Assembly (NCBI RefSeq): GCF_019880385.1
Contig: NZ_CP082273.1
Location: 682,001 to 746,000 of the forward strand
DNA: 64,000 nucleotides
Direction of reading: 5' to 3'
DNA from: Nocardioides coralli
GTDB taxonomy: Bacteria; Actinomycetota; Actinomycetes; Propionibacteriales; Nocardioidaceae
Position numbers and translations under genes: made by a program. This document shows positions 35,271 through 43,596 of the stretch, in pieces (within the stretch, counting starts at the first letter, position 1; each line of letters starts with the position of its first letter). The notes under the pieces are model-generated. The model was not told the origin of the DNA, made no database searches, and saw nothing but the letters and a program-made list of their open reading frames with translations.

Positions 35271-36533
35271 ATGGCCGTTGTCGGAGACGTCGTCCTCTAC
35301 GTGATCATGGCGTTCGTCGTGATCGGCGCCATCGCCGCGATCCGCGACGACAAGAAGGGCATGGGCGCGGAGTTCATCAACGGCCTCTACTCGATCGGGC
35401 CGATCTTCCTGCCGGTCGCGGGGATCATGGCTTCGATCCCCTACCTGTCGAAGCTGGTGGAGGTCGTCGTCGCCCCGGTGTGGTCCGCCGCCGGTGCCGA
35501 CCCCGCCCTGGCAGCGACCACGCTGATCGCCTCCGACATGGGCGGCTACCAGCTCGCCGAGTCGGTCTCCGGCTCCGACGCCGCGTGGATCATGGCGTTG
35601 ATCACCGGCTTCATGGCGGGCGCCACCATCGTCTTCTCGATCCCCGTCGGCCTGGCGATGCTGGACAAGAAGGACCACAAGTACATGGCGCTGGGGATCA
35701 TGTCCGGGATCCTCGCCATCCCGATCGGCGTCCTGATCAGCACGGCCACGATCAAGCTCGCCGACGTCCAGGTCCGCGGCGAGGCCGCGACCACGGGTCC
35801 GAGCGACGTCTCTCTCGACCTCACCTGGGGGTCGATCCTCGTCAACCTGATCCCCGTCACCATCTTCCTGGTGGTCGTCGCCGTCGGGCTCAAGATGGTG
35901 CCCGACGTGATGGTCCGGATCTTCCTGACGTTCGGTCGCCTGATGGATGCCGCCATCAAGATCGTGCTGGCGGTGGTGATCGTCGAGTACTTCACCGGCT
36001 TCGGCTCCCGGGTCTTCGGCGCCTGGGGCTTCGACCCGATCATCGCCGACACCGAGGACCAGTTCCGGGCGCTTGAGGTCGCCGGCTACATCGGGATCGT
36101 GCTGGCCGGCGCGTTCCCGATGGTCTACGCCATCCGCACCTACCTCGCGGGACCGGTCGCGGCCGCAGGCCGTCGGCTCGGGATGAGCCCCGAGGGCGCG
36201 ACCGGCGTGCTCGCGGCGGCCGCCAACATCCTCGCGCTCTACCACCTGATCGCGAAGATGCCCGCCAAGGACAAGGTCATGACGATCGCCTTCGCCACCT
36301 GCTCGGCGTTCCTGCTCGGTGACCACCTCTCCTTCACCGCCAACTTCCAGCCGACGCTGATCGGCCCGGTGATGCTGGGCAAGCTGACCGCCGGCATCCT
36401 GGCCATGCTGCTGGCCCTCTGGATCGCGGTCCCCTCCGCACAGCGCATGGAGCGTGAGGAGCTGCGGGACGGCGACGGGACCCGGCGTCCGGGCGGGACC
36501 GACGAGGACACCGCCGCCCCCACCCCCGCCTGA
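35271..36533 (+). CDS. eutH: Ethanolamine permease, EutH family
   Basis: A 420-aa integral membrane protein with about ten to eleven helices. It matches EutH along its length: SDMGGYQLA (DMGG in EutH), TIVFSIPVGLAML, ALGIMSGILAIPIG, and GDHLSF near the end. EutH imports ethanolamine at low concentration and acid pH in enterics. There the gene sits with ammonia-lyase genes eutBC and microcompartment genes; none is in this window. Instead the neighbours are a kinase and a dimethylglycine-oxidase-like enzyme, so the imported amino alcohol may be a methylated one. The ATG at 35271 follows GGGAGGG. Confidence 0.88.
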   Translation: MAVVGDVVLYVIMAFVVIGAIAAIRDDKKGMGAEFINGLYSIGPIFLPVAGIMASIPYLSKLVEVVVAPVWSAAGADPALAATTLIASDMGGYQLAESVSGSDAAWIMALITGFMAGATIVFSIPVGLAMLDKKDHKYMALGIMSGILAIPIGVLISTATIKLADVQVRGEAATTGPSDVSLDLTWGSILVNLIPVTIFLVVVAVGLKMVPDVMVRIFLTFGRLMDAAIKIVLAVVIVEYFTGFGSRVFGAWGFDPIIADTEDQFRALEVAGYIGIVLAGAFPMVYAIRTYLAGPVAAAGRRLGMSPEGATGVLAAAANILALYHLIAKMPAKDKVMTIAFATCSAFLLGDHLSFTANFQPTLIGPVMLGKLTAGILAMLLALWIAVPSAQRMEREELRDGDGTRRPGGTDEDTAAPTPA

Positions 36534-36536
36534 TTC

Positions 36537-36626
36537 GCCGAGCCGTCACTTCAGCTGGTTCGAGGCGTGCCGAGCCGTCAGTGCAGCTGGTTCGCATCCA
36601 GCCGAGCCGTCACTTCAGCTCGTTCG
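36537..36626 (+). repeat. Three direct copies of the 26-bp repeat at 32-bp period (right cluster, forward)
   Basis: Copies begin at 36537, 36569 and 36601, each 26 bp with 6 non-conserved bases between, giving a strict period of 32. The consensus opens GCCGAGCCGTCACTTCAGCT and ends GGTTCG; copies differ by one to three bases. They start 3 bp after the eutH stop codon. The period is not a multiple of three and no frame is conserved, so it is not coding. Confidence 0.88.
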
Positions 36627-36685
36627 CCTGCGGCCCGCCCTGGCTCGCGCCGGCTGAGTCCACCTCCGTGGCGGCTCGAAACGAT

Positions 36686-36775
36686 GCGAACAAGCAGGAG
36701 TGACGGCTCGCGTCGATGTGAACCTGCAGGAGTGACGGCTCGGCGGGTTGTGAACCAGCCGAAGTGACGGGTCAG
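36686..36775 (-). repeat. Three inverted copies of the same repeat at 32-bp period (right cluster, reverse)
   Basis: Reverse-oriented copies begin at 36686, 36718 and 36750, again exactly 32 bp apart, facing the forward trio across 59 bp. The last copy overlaps the msrB stop codon. The two trios could pair as a long imperfect cruciform or RNA hairpin, a design like bacterial interspersed mosaic elements. Both this cluster and the left one lie between converging genes. Confidence 0.85.
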
Positions 36776-37176
36776 CTGTTGTCGGCCGGCTCCAGGGTCA
36801 GGCTGATGCTGTTGATGCAGTAGCGGTCGCCGGTGGGGGTGCCGTAGCCGTCGGGGAAGACGTGCCCGAGGTGCGAGCCGCAGTTGGCGCAGCGGACCTC
36901 GGTGCGCCGCATGCCGTGGCTGTCGTCCTCGAGGTACTCGATGGTGTCGGTGATCGGCTGGTAGAAGCTCGGCCAGCCGCAGCCGGAGTGGAACTTGGTG
37001 TCGGACTCGAAGAGCTTCGCCTGGCACGCCTTGCAGCGGTAGACGCCCGTGGTCTCGGTGTCGGTGTACTCCCCGGTGAACGCCCGCTCCGTGCCGGCCT
37101 GGCGCAGCACGGCGTACTCGTCGGCTGAGAGCTGCTCGCGCCACTCGGCGTCGGTCTTCTCCACGTCGTAGCCCAT
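36772..37176 (-). CDS. msrB: Peptide-methionine (R)-S-oxide reductase
   Basis: A 134-aa MsrB that reduces the R-sulfoxide of methionine in proteins. Two CxxC pairs (CKAC and CANC) hold structural zinc, and the catalytic Cys is in RYCINSISL. The sequence [13 protein letters not shown] is the family's substrate-binding region. The ATG at 37176 lies 7 nt after TAGTTT on the minus strand, consistent with a leaderless message. The stop codon falls within the terminal repeat copy. Confidence 0.95.
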   Translation of the reverse strand: MGYDVEKTDAEWREQLSADEYAVLRQAGTERAFTGEYTDTETTGVYRCKACQAKLFESDTKFHSGCGWPSFYQPITDTIEYLEDDSHGMRRTEVRCANCGSHLGHVFPDGYGTPTGDRYCINSISLTLEPADNS

Positions 37177-37211
37177 GTGTCACAAACTACTCGCCCGACG
37201 GTTGACCTATT

Positions 37212-37231
37212 CAGTGGACACCTGTTCACTG
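37212..37231. promoter_or_regulatory. 20-bp near-perfect palindrome over the desaturase operon promoter
   Basis: CAGTGGACACCTGTTCACTG is a palindrome with one mismatched pair. It overlaps the promoter: TTGACC (37202-37207) as -35, 17 bp, then TTCACT (37225-37230) as -10, with the reductase GTG 7 nt later. The shape is that of a TetR-family operator. The regulator is not encoded next to it. Confidence 0.68.
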
Positions 37232-37237
37232 ATCGGG

Positions 37238-38311
37238 GTGACCACCACGATCCCCTGGCAACGGGTCCGGCAGGTCGGGTCGAAGCTCACGACACCGCTG
37301 CACCCCGACGACTACCTGCGGCTGCTGAACCCGTTGTGGACGGCGCGGGAGCTGCGCGGCCGCGTGGAACGGGTCATCCCCGAGACCGAGGACGCCGCGA
37401 CCCTGGTGATCCGGCCCGGGTGGGGCTGGCGGTGGGACCACCGCCCCGGGCAGTACGTCGGCATCGGCATCCCCGTCGACGGCCGCTTCCAGTGGCGCTC
37501 CTACTCGGTGAGCTCGCCGTCCCAGCGGCGCGGGCGCACCATCAGCATCACGGTCCGGGCGATGCCCGAGGGGCTGCTCTCCTCGCACCTGGTCAACGGT
37601 GTGGCGCCGGGCACCATCGTGCGGCTGGCCGCCCCCGAGGGCGACTTCGTGATGCCGGACCCACCGCCGGCACGGGTGCTGTTCCTGGTGGGCGGCTCCG
37701 GCATCACGCCCGTGATGGCCATGCTGCGGACGCTCCACCGGCGCCGGACGATGCCCGACGTGGTGCTCCACTACTCCTCACCGACACCGGAGCGGATGAT
37801 CTTCCGCGACGAGCTCGCCCGGCTGGAGGAGGAGCACACCGGGCTCACGGTCCACCGGCTCCACACCGACACCGACGGCCTGCTCGACCCGGCCGACCTC
37901 GACACGATCTGCCCCGACTGGCGCGACCGGGAGACCTGGGCCTGCGGACCGGGGCCGATGCTCGACGCGATCACCGGGCACTTCGAGGCCAACCGGCTCG
38001 CCGACCGGCTCCACCTCGAGCGGTTCTCGCTCGAGCTGGGGGGCGACGGCGGCGAGGGCGGCACCATCACCTTCCGCAACTCCGGCCGGAGCGTGGAGGC
38101 CGACGGCGCGACCACGGTCCTCGAGGCCGGCGAGGAGGCCGGCATCGGCATGCCCTACGGCTGCCGGATGGGGATCTGCCACACCTGCACGCTCACCCTC
38201 GTCAGCGGCCGGGTCCGCGACCTGCGCAGCGGTGACGAGTACAGCCAACCCAACGAACAGGTGCAGACCTGCATCACCGCCGCGGTGGGCGACTGCACCC
38301 TCGACATCTGA
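37238..38311 (+). CDS. Ferredoxin-type reductase with C-terminal 2Fe-2S domain (desaturase electron donor)
   Basis: A 357-aa electron-transfer protein. RSYSVSS binds FAD, GGSGITP binds NAD(P)H, and the C-terminal plant-type ferredoxin domain has the cluster ligands in GCRMGICHTC and QTCITA. It resembles Rv3230c of M. tuberculosis, the partner of the acyl-CoA desaturase DesA3. The desaturase gene follows 39 bp downstream with an AGGAGG site, so this is the electron supply for that enzyme. GTG 37238 is preferred because the promoter places transcription start at this codon; an upstream start at 37175 would run through the palindrome. Confidence 0.9.
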   Translation: MTTTIPWQRVRQVGSKLTTPLHPDDYLRLLNPLWTARELRGRVERVIPETEDAATLVIRPGWGWRWDHRPGQYVGIGIPVDGRFQWRSYSVSSPSQRRGRTISITVRAMPEGLLSSHLVNGVAPGTIVRLAAPEGDFVMPDPPPARVLFLVGGSGITPVMAMLRTLHRRRTMPDVVLHYSSPTPERMIFRDELARLEEEHTGLTVHRLHTDTDGLLDPADLDTICPDWRDRETWACGPGPMLDAITGHFEANRLADRLHLERFSLELGGDGGEGGTITFRNSGRSVEADGATTVLEAGEEAGIGMPYGCRMGICHTCTLTLVSGRVRDLRSGDEYSQPNEQVQTCITAAVGDCTLDI

Positions 38312-38350
38312 CCGACATCTGACTCAGCCATCTGACCACCAGGAGGACGC

Positions 38351-39556
38351 ATGGCCATCTCGGACGTGAAGGAGTACACCCACCTGACCGAGGAGGAGGT
38401 GGAGCAGATCGGTCGCGAGCTCGACGCGATCCGGGCCGAGATCGAGGAGTCGCGGGGCGCCGCCGACGCGGCGTACATCAACCGCCTGATCACGGTGCAG
38501 CGCGGGCTGGCGGCCGCCGGCCGGGTGGCGCTGTTCGCGAGCAACCGGACCTCGGCCCGGACCCTCGGCATCTCCCTGCTGGCGCTGGCCAAGATCCTCG
38601 AGAACATGGAGATCGGCCACAACGTCATGCACGGCCAGTGGGACTGGATGAACGACCCGGAGATCCACTCCTCGACCTGGGAGTGGGACACCGCGCAGCC
38701 GGCCGAGCAGTGGAAGCACTCCCACAACTACGTGCACCACCAGTTCACCAACGTGCTCGGCTACGACAACGACATCGGCTACGGCATCCTGCGCATGGCG
38801 AGGGAGCAGAAGTGGCACCCCGCCAACCTCGGACAGCCGCTCTACAACGCGATGCTGGCCACCGCCTTCGAGTGGGGCGTCGCCCTCCACGACCTCGACA
38901 TCGAGCGGATCCGCAAGGGCGAGAAGGACCCGCAGGAGATGAAGCGGCAGCTGCGGCAGATCGTCCGCAAGGGCCGCAACCAGATCCTCAAGGACTACGT
39001 GGTCTACCCGGCCCTGGCGGGACGCCACTGGCGGAGCACCCTGACGGCCAACCTCACCGCCAACGTGATCCGCAACCTGTGGTCCTACGTGATCATCTTC
39101 TGCGGCCACTTCCCGGACGGCGCCCTGCACTTCACCGAGGACGAGATCGAGGACGAGACCCGTTCGGAGTGGTACCTGCGGCAGATCCTGGGAGCCGCGA
39201 ACTTCCGCGGCGGCCCGCTGCTCCACATCCTCAGCGGCAACCTCGGCTTCCAGATCGAGCACCACCTGTACCCCGACCTGCCGAGCAACCGGTACGCCGA
39301 GATCTCCGAGCGGGTCCGGGCCCTGTGCGAGAAGTACGACATCCCCTACACCACGGGACCGCTGCACGTGCAGTACTGCCAGGCGCTGCGCACCATCGTC
39401 AAGCTGTCGGTGCCCAACGACTGGACGTCGACCGACCAGCCGGACCCGCCCAGCCCGGCGCGGGAGCGGCGCAGGAAGTCCGACGCCGAACGGCCACCGC
39501 GCCGCCGGGAGCTGGGCGGCTGGTCGCGCTCGCCACGGCAGCGGGGGGCCGCCTGA
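38351..39556 (+). CDS. Membrane fatty acid desaturase
   Basis: A 401-aa di-iron desaturase of the acyl-CoA/acyl-lipid family. The three His boxes are HNVMHG, HNYVHH and IEHHLYP, all intact. It introduces a double bond into a fatty acyl chain for membrane fluidity. The C-terminal tail (from about residue 365) is basic and disordered. It is the second gene of an operon with its reductase, and its stop codon overlaps the start of the next small gene (TGATG). Confidence 0.93.
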   Translation: MAISDVKEYTHLTEEEVEQIGRELDAIRAEIEESRGAADAAYINRLITVQRGLAAAGRVALFASNRTSARTLGISLLALAKILENMEIGHNVMHGQWDWMNDPEIHSSTWEWDTAQPAEQWKHSHNYVHHQFTNVLGYDNDIGYGILRMAREQKWHPANLGQPLYNAMLATAFEWGVALHDLDIERIRKGEKDPQEMKRQLRQIVRKGRNQILKDYVVYPALAGRHWRSTLTANLTANVIRNLWSYVIIFCGHFPDGALHFTEDEIEDETRSEWYLRQILGAANFRGGPLLHILSGNLGFQIEHHLYPDLPSNRYAEISERVRALCEKYDIPYTTGPLHVQYCQALRTIVKLSVPNDWTSTDQPDPPSPARERRRKSDAERPPRRRELGGWSRSPRQRGAA

Positions 39557-39861
39557 TGCTGACCGAGGCCTCGCGGGTGCACGACCGCCGCTGGGTCACC
39601 CAGTGCGCGCTCTCCCGGATCTGTGGGGGTTGCGCGATGTCGCTGGGACGGCCCGTGGTGTTCGTGGGTACGCCGGAGGAGGTGGCGCGCAACGCCTTCC
39701 ACCTCCCGCCGCTGCACGAGGGGTGTGCCGAGGAGCTGTGTCGGCAGCCGGGGGCGGACCCACGCTGGGAGCTCGTGTCGACCGCCGGCTTCGAGTTCGT
39801 GCGGCCAGGACGGGACGAGGTCGAGGACCGGCCGACGTTCCAGCCCAACTCGCTGCTCTGA
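39556..39861 (+). CDS. Small Cys-containing protein coupled to the desaturase
   Basis: A 101-aa protein of unknown function. It has a Cys cluster near the N-terminus (CALSRICGGC) and two more Cys (GCAEELC), a pattern that could bind metal or an iron-sulfur cluster. The ATG overlaps the stop of the desaturase gene, so it is translated with it. A very strong terminator follows 6 bp after its stop, making it the last gene of the operon. A role in desaturase assembly or electron flow is inference only. Confidence 0.72.
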   Translation: MLTEASRVHDRRWVTQCALSRICGGCAMSLGRPVVFVGTPEEVARNAFHLPPLHEGCAEELCRQPGADPRWELVSTAGFEFVRPGRDEVEDRPTFQPNSLL

Positions 39862-39867
39862 CCAGCA

Positions 39868-39906
39868 GGCGGGCCCGGCACCCCTGCCAGGGGTGCCGGG
39901 CCCGCC
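39868..39906. terminator. Strong bidirectional hairpin terminator
   Basis: An 18-bp perfect GC-rich stem (39868-39885 with 39889-39906) closed by a 3-nt loop. It lies between the ends of the desaturase operon and the convergent nuclease gene. There is no U tract, as is common for actinobacterial terminators. Confidence 0.9.
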
Positions 39907-39940
39907 GTCGGTCGTCCGGAGCGGTTCGGTCCGGAGCGGT

Positions 39941-42286
39941 TCAGAACGTGAAGCGGGCGACCGAGGGGTCGTGGTCGCTGAGCGGGTTCTGGAACTCGGC
40001 GTTGACGTGGACGATGTCGTACGCCGCACTTCCGGCCAGCGAGGCCGAGGCCAGGATCTGGTCGAGCACCTGGCTGTTGCCCTGGTAGACGTAGCTGTAC
40101 CTCTCGTTCGCCGGCAACGTGCGCGGCAGGCTGGTCAGCGACGTCGCGCCGGAGCCGACGAGGATGTCGGTGGTCCGGCTGAACTCGAAGTCGTTGATGT
40201 CACCGAGGACGACGACCCGGGCGTTCGGGTCTGCCGCCAGCAGCTGGTCCACGAAGCCGCGGACGACGCCGGCCTGGTCGTGGCGCTTGGGCTCGGAGCT
40301 GTTGACCGGCGGTTGCACCTTGCCGAAGAGCGGGTCGTCTCCGCCCTTGCTGCTGAAGTGGTTGGCGATCGCGAAGACCTTCTTGCCGTTCCAGGTGAAC
40401 TCGCCGACCAGCGGCTTCCGGGTCGAGGCCCACGCCGTGTTCTGCGGGTCGACGCGGCCCGGCGAGTGGCTCAGTGCCGTGCTCGCGCCGCTCCCGGTGA
40501 CGGTGGTGGCGGTGGTCGCCGTCGCCGTGCCGCGGTCGACGAAGGCGAGGCCGCGGTCGGTGCGGAAGAGGAACGCGACGCGGATGTTGCCGCCGGGCTC
40601 GCCGCCGTCGGCGCCGTCGGAGGGGTCGATCTGTCGGTAGCTGTACGACGGACCACCCGCGGCCGAGATGGCCGAGATCAGCTTGCCGTAGGTGGTGGAG
40701 GCCGAGACGACGCCGTTGTTGGTGGACCCGCTGTTGTCCTGCACCTCCTCGAGCGCGATCAGGTCGGGCGACTGCAGGTTCGTGACGATCTGCTGGGCCA
40801 GCCCGTCGAACTTCGACTGCGGGTCGCTGGGGTCGAGGTTCTCGACGTTGAAGGTGGCGGTGGCGAGGGTGCCCGCCGGGGCCGCGGTGGTCACCTCGGG
40901 GGTGAGCGTCCCGGCGACGACCGCCGGGGTGGCGGTCGGCAGCAGCTTGAAATTGCTGAACGAGTAGTCGAGGACGCCGGTCACCGAGGCGCCGAGGGTG
41001 TCGCCGACCTTCGCCTGCGGGGCTGCCGACAGAACGTCGTCGAGCAAGACACGCTCGGGGTTGAAGTCGGTCGCCGAGACCAGGATGCCGCCGCGCGGCG
41101 TGCGGACGCCGGAGCCGTTCGGGACGACCGCGGTCTCGCCGTACTTGTTGGTCGCGCCGACGACCTGAGGCGCGTTGACGGTGACGCGCATGCCCTCCAT
41201 CGACTCCCAGAAGTCGATGCCGTCGGTGGCGGCGTCGAAGGTGCCGGAGGTCTCGACGTTGCCGGTGGCGTCGTCGTCGATGACCGAGGCAGGCGGCACC
41301 CGCCCGCCGGAGCCGACGACCGTGGCGGTGGGTAGCGGCTGGCCGCTCCCGGTCTTCGTGACCGTGGGGCTGGTGACCTCGGTGATGGTGAGGTTGTCGC
41401 TGCTCGCGCCGCCGGAGCGGTACTCGGTGACGGTGCCGCCGACCTCGACGGCGTCGCCGACGACGACGGTCGGGGCGGTGGAGGTGTAGACGAGGATGCC
41501 CTCGCTCGTGGCCGGGTCGGCGTCGGCGCAGGCGTCGGTGTCCTGCATCCAGAACCCGGTCGCGGAGGTGGCGACGACGATGCCGGCGAGGCCGGTCACC
41601 GAGCCGGTCTGGCCGGTGTGGGAGGCCTTCTGGACGTCGTGGATCCGGGTGCCGGTGCAGCCGCCCGGCGTGCCGCCCCCGCCGCTCGCGGCGCCCGGGG
41701 TGGGGGCGACGGCCGCGAAGTCGTTGCCGTTGTGGTCGGTGTCCGCGCCGGCGCGGGTCAGCGACGTCGTGTTGCTGCCCGACGGCGCCTTGGCGGTCTC
41801 GAAGTCGTTGGCGGACCCGTAGCCGACGAAGTCCCTCACCGAGGCGTGGGTGTCGCAGTTGCTGCCGCACGGCAGGTTGGTGTTGTTCGTGACCAGGGCG
41901 ACCTTGCCGCTGGTCGCGCTCATGTTGGTGGTGCCGGTCGCCTGGGGCGTCGGCAGCGCGGCACCGGTGCTGCCGCCGGCGAGCTGGACGAGGTACGTCG
42001 CGCCCGGCGCGATCGAGCCGCTGAGCGCGGTCTTGTTGCTCCACGACGAGCCGCTGGCGGAGGCGTACTGCACGCTCCAGCCCGCGAGGCTGACCGTGCT
42101 GCTGCCGAGGTTGCGCAGCTCCACGAAGTCGTTGCGGTAGGGGGCGCCGGAGTTGCCGCCACCTCCGTAGACCTCGCTGATCACGACGTCGGACGACGTC
42201 GCCACTGCGGTGGTGGTCGGAACCGCCACGAGGGCGGTGCCGATGGCCACGGCGAACGCCGCGGCGAGGGGAGAGAGTCTGGTCAC
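39941..42286 (-). CDS. Large secreted nuclease: lamin-tail domain plus EEP domain
   Basis: A 781-aa exported protein. After a signal peptide (LAAAFAVAIGTALVAVPTTTAVA) comes a lamin-tail-like domain (VVISEVYGGGGNSGAPYRNDFVELRN), then a beta-rich OB-type region, then a C-terminal endonuclease/exonuclease/phosphatase domain with FNVENL, ALEEVQD, ANHFSSKGGDD, LGDINDF and SDHDPS. This is the ExeM/NucH layout of extracellular DNases that recycle DNA phosphate or remodel biofilm. GTG 42286 follows AAGGAAG. A CCCCACGTGGGG palindrome sits 30 bp upstream. Confidence 0.9.
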   Translation of the reverse strand: MTRLSPLAAAFAVAIGTALVAVPTTTAVATSSDVVISEVYGGGGNSGAPYRNDFVELRNLGSSTVSLAGWSVQYASASGSSWSNKTALSGSIAPGATYLVQLAGGSTGAALPTPQATGTTNMSATSGKVALVTNNTNLPCGSNCDTHASVRDFVGYGSANDFETAKAPSGSNTTSLTRAGADTDHNGNDFAAVAPTPGAASGGGGTPGGCTGTRIHDVQKASHTGQTGSVTGLAGIVVATSATGFWMQDTDACADADPATSEGILVYTSTAPTVVVGDAVEVGGTVTEYRSGGASSDNLTITEVTSPTVTKTGSGQPLPTATVVGSGGRVPPASVIDDDATGNVETSGTFDAATDGIDFWESMEGMRVTVNAPQVVGATNKYGETAVVPNGSGVRTPRGGILVSATDFNPERVLLDDVLSAAPQAKVGDTLGASVTGVLDYSFSNFKLLPTATPAVVAGTLTPEVTTAAPAGTLATATFNVENLDPSDPQSKFDGLAQQIVTNLQSPDLIALEEVQDNSGSTNNGVVSASTTYGKLISAISAAGGPSYSYRQIDPSDGADGGEPGGNIRVAFLFRTDRGLAFVDRGTATATTATTVTGSGASTALSHSPGRVDPQNTAWASTRKPLVGEFTWNGKKVFAIANHFSSKGGDDPLFGKVQPPVNSSEPKRHDQAGVVRGFVDQLLAADPNARVVVLGDINDFEFSRTTDILVGSGATSLTSLPRTLPANERYSYVYQGNSQVLDQILASASLAGSAAYDIVHVNAEFQNPLSDHDPSVARFTF

Positions 42287-42315
42287 GTGCGACTTCCTTC
42301 GTGATGCGGGGGGAT

Positions 42316-42327
42316 CCCCACGTGGGG
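42316..42327. promoter_or_regulatory. 12-bp palindrome upstream of the nuclease gene
   Basis: CCCCACGTGGGG, perfect, 30 bp upstream of the nuclease start codon and embedded in an imperfect longer inverted repeat. It could be a repressor site or an mRNA hairpin in the 5' leader. No regulator is nearby. Confidence 0.4.
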
Positions 42328-42507
42328 TCGCTCGGTCGGGTGGCCCGAGCCGAAGCGAAGCCAAGCACCTCGGGGACCTGCTGGGAAGAGACAGGCCGGG
42401 AAGCTTCCAGCTGCTCGCCCGCACGTCGTGCCCCGTTCACCGCCACGCCAGGTGGGAGAGGGGTCGGGCGCCCGAGCGGGCCGAGCCGGCCCGCTAGGTT
42501 GAACGGC

Positions 42508-43596
42508 ATGGCCAAGACTCCCGCCGCGATGGTGGTCGCCGGTGACCGGGAGGTGCGCGTCAGCAGCCCGGACCGGGTGATCTACGAGGCGACGGACCGG
42601 ACGCCCGCGGTGACCAAGCTGATGGTGGCCGAGTACTTCGCCTCGGTCGAGGACGGACTGATGCGGGCGCTGCGCGACCGGCCGACCGCCCTGGAGCGGT
42701 GGACCTCCGGCGTACGGCCGGGGATGAAGCTGGCCACGGGGCCGCAGGACCGCGACGCCGACGCGTTCTACCAGAAGCGGGTGCCGAAGGGCGCCCCCGA
42801 CTACCTCGAGTCGGTGGGCATCACCTTCCCCTCGGGCCGCACCGCCGAGGAGATCTGCCCGACCGAGATCGCGGTGCCCGTGTGGTGCGCCCACATGGGC
42901 ACGCTGACCTTCCACCCCTGGCCGGTACGCCGGGCTGACGTCGACCGGCCCGACGAGCTGCGCATCGACCTCGACCCGCAACCCGGCACCGGGTTCACGG
43001 ACGCGGTCCGGGTCGCAGGCGTCGCCCGTGAGCTGCTCGAGGAGCTCGGCCTCACGGGCTGGCCGAAGACCAGCGGCAACCGCGGGGTGCACGTCTACGT
43101 GCGGATCCGGCCCGAGTGGGAGTTCACCGACGTGCGGCACGCCGCGATCGGGTTCGGGCGCGAGCTCGCGCGCCGCGACGACCAGGTCACCACGGCGTGG
43201 TGGAAGGAGGAGCGCGGGGAGCGGATCTTCGTCGACTTCAACCAGAACTGCCGCGACCGGACCATCGCCTCGGCGTACTCGCTGCGGCCGATCCCCGGCG
43301 CCCCGGTCTCCACGCCGGTGACCTGGGAGGAGCTGGCGACGCTGACCGACCCGGCGGACTTCCACCTGTTCTCGGTGCCCGACCGGGTGGCCGACGGCGA
43401 CCCCTGGGCCGGCATCGACGACACCGCCCACGACCTCGAGCCGCTGCTGGCGCTATGGCGTGAGCAGGGCGAGGTCGAGCTCAACTACCCGCCCGACTAC
43501 CCCAAGATGCCCGGCGAACCGCCTCGGGTGCAGCCGAGCCGCAAGGTCGCCGAGCACTGGGACGAGCACGGCAACCGGATCGAGGACCGACCGTGA
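42508..43596 (+). CDS. NHEJ primase-polymerase (LigD PolDom type)
   Basis: A 362-aa stand-alone polymerase domain of the LigD type, which fills ends during non-homologous end joining. The metal-binding DLDPQPG and the SGNRGVHVYV segment are intact, and FVDFNQNCRDRTIASAYS provides the third Asp. Length is that of the isolated domain without ligase or phosphoesterase. The ATG lies 7 nt after TAGGTT, so expression is leaderless. A LigC-type ligase is 1.4 kb away on the other strand; no Ku gene is in the window. Confidence 0.92.
   Translation: MAKTPAAMVVAGDREVRVSSPDRVIYEATDRTPAVTKLMVAEYFASVEDGLMRALRDRPTALERWTSGVRPGMKLATGPQDRDADAFYQKRVPKGAPDYLESVGITFPSGRTAEEICPTEIAVPVWCAHMGTLTFHPWPVRRADVDRPDELRIDLDPQPGTGFTDAVRVAGVARELLEELGLTGWPKTSGNRGVHVYVRIRPEWEFTDVRHAAIGFGRELARRDDQVTTAWWKEERGERIFVDFNQNCRDRTIASAYSLRPIPGAPVSTPVTWEELATLTDPADFHLFSVPDRVADGDPWAGIDDTAHDLEPLLALWREQGEVELNYPPDYPKMPGEPPRVQPSRKVAEHWDEHGNRIEDRP

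Noticed and set aside
30165..36533. Amine module as a classical eut operon
   Set aside because: There are no eutB, eutC, microcompartment shell or aldehyde dehydrogenase genes; only the permease is shared.
36537..36775. The 32-bp periodic repeats as a CRISPR array
   Set aside because: The spacers are only 6 bp, the copies vary, half are inverted and no cas gene is present.
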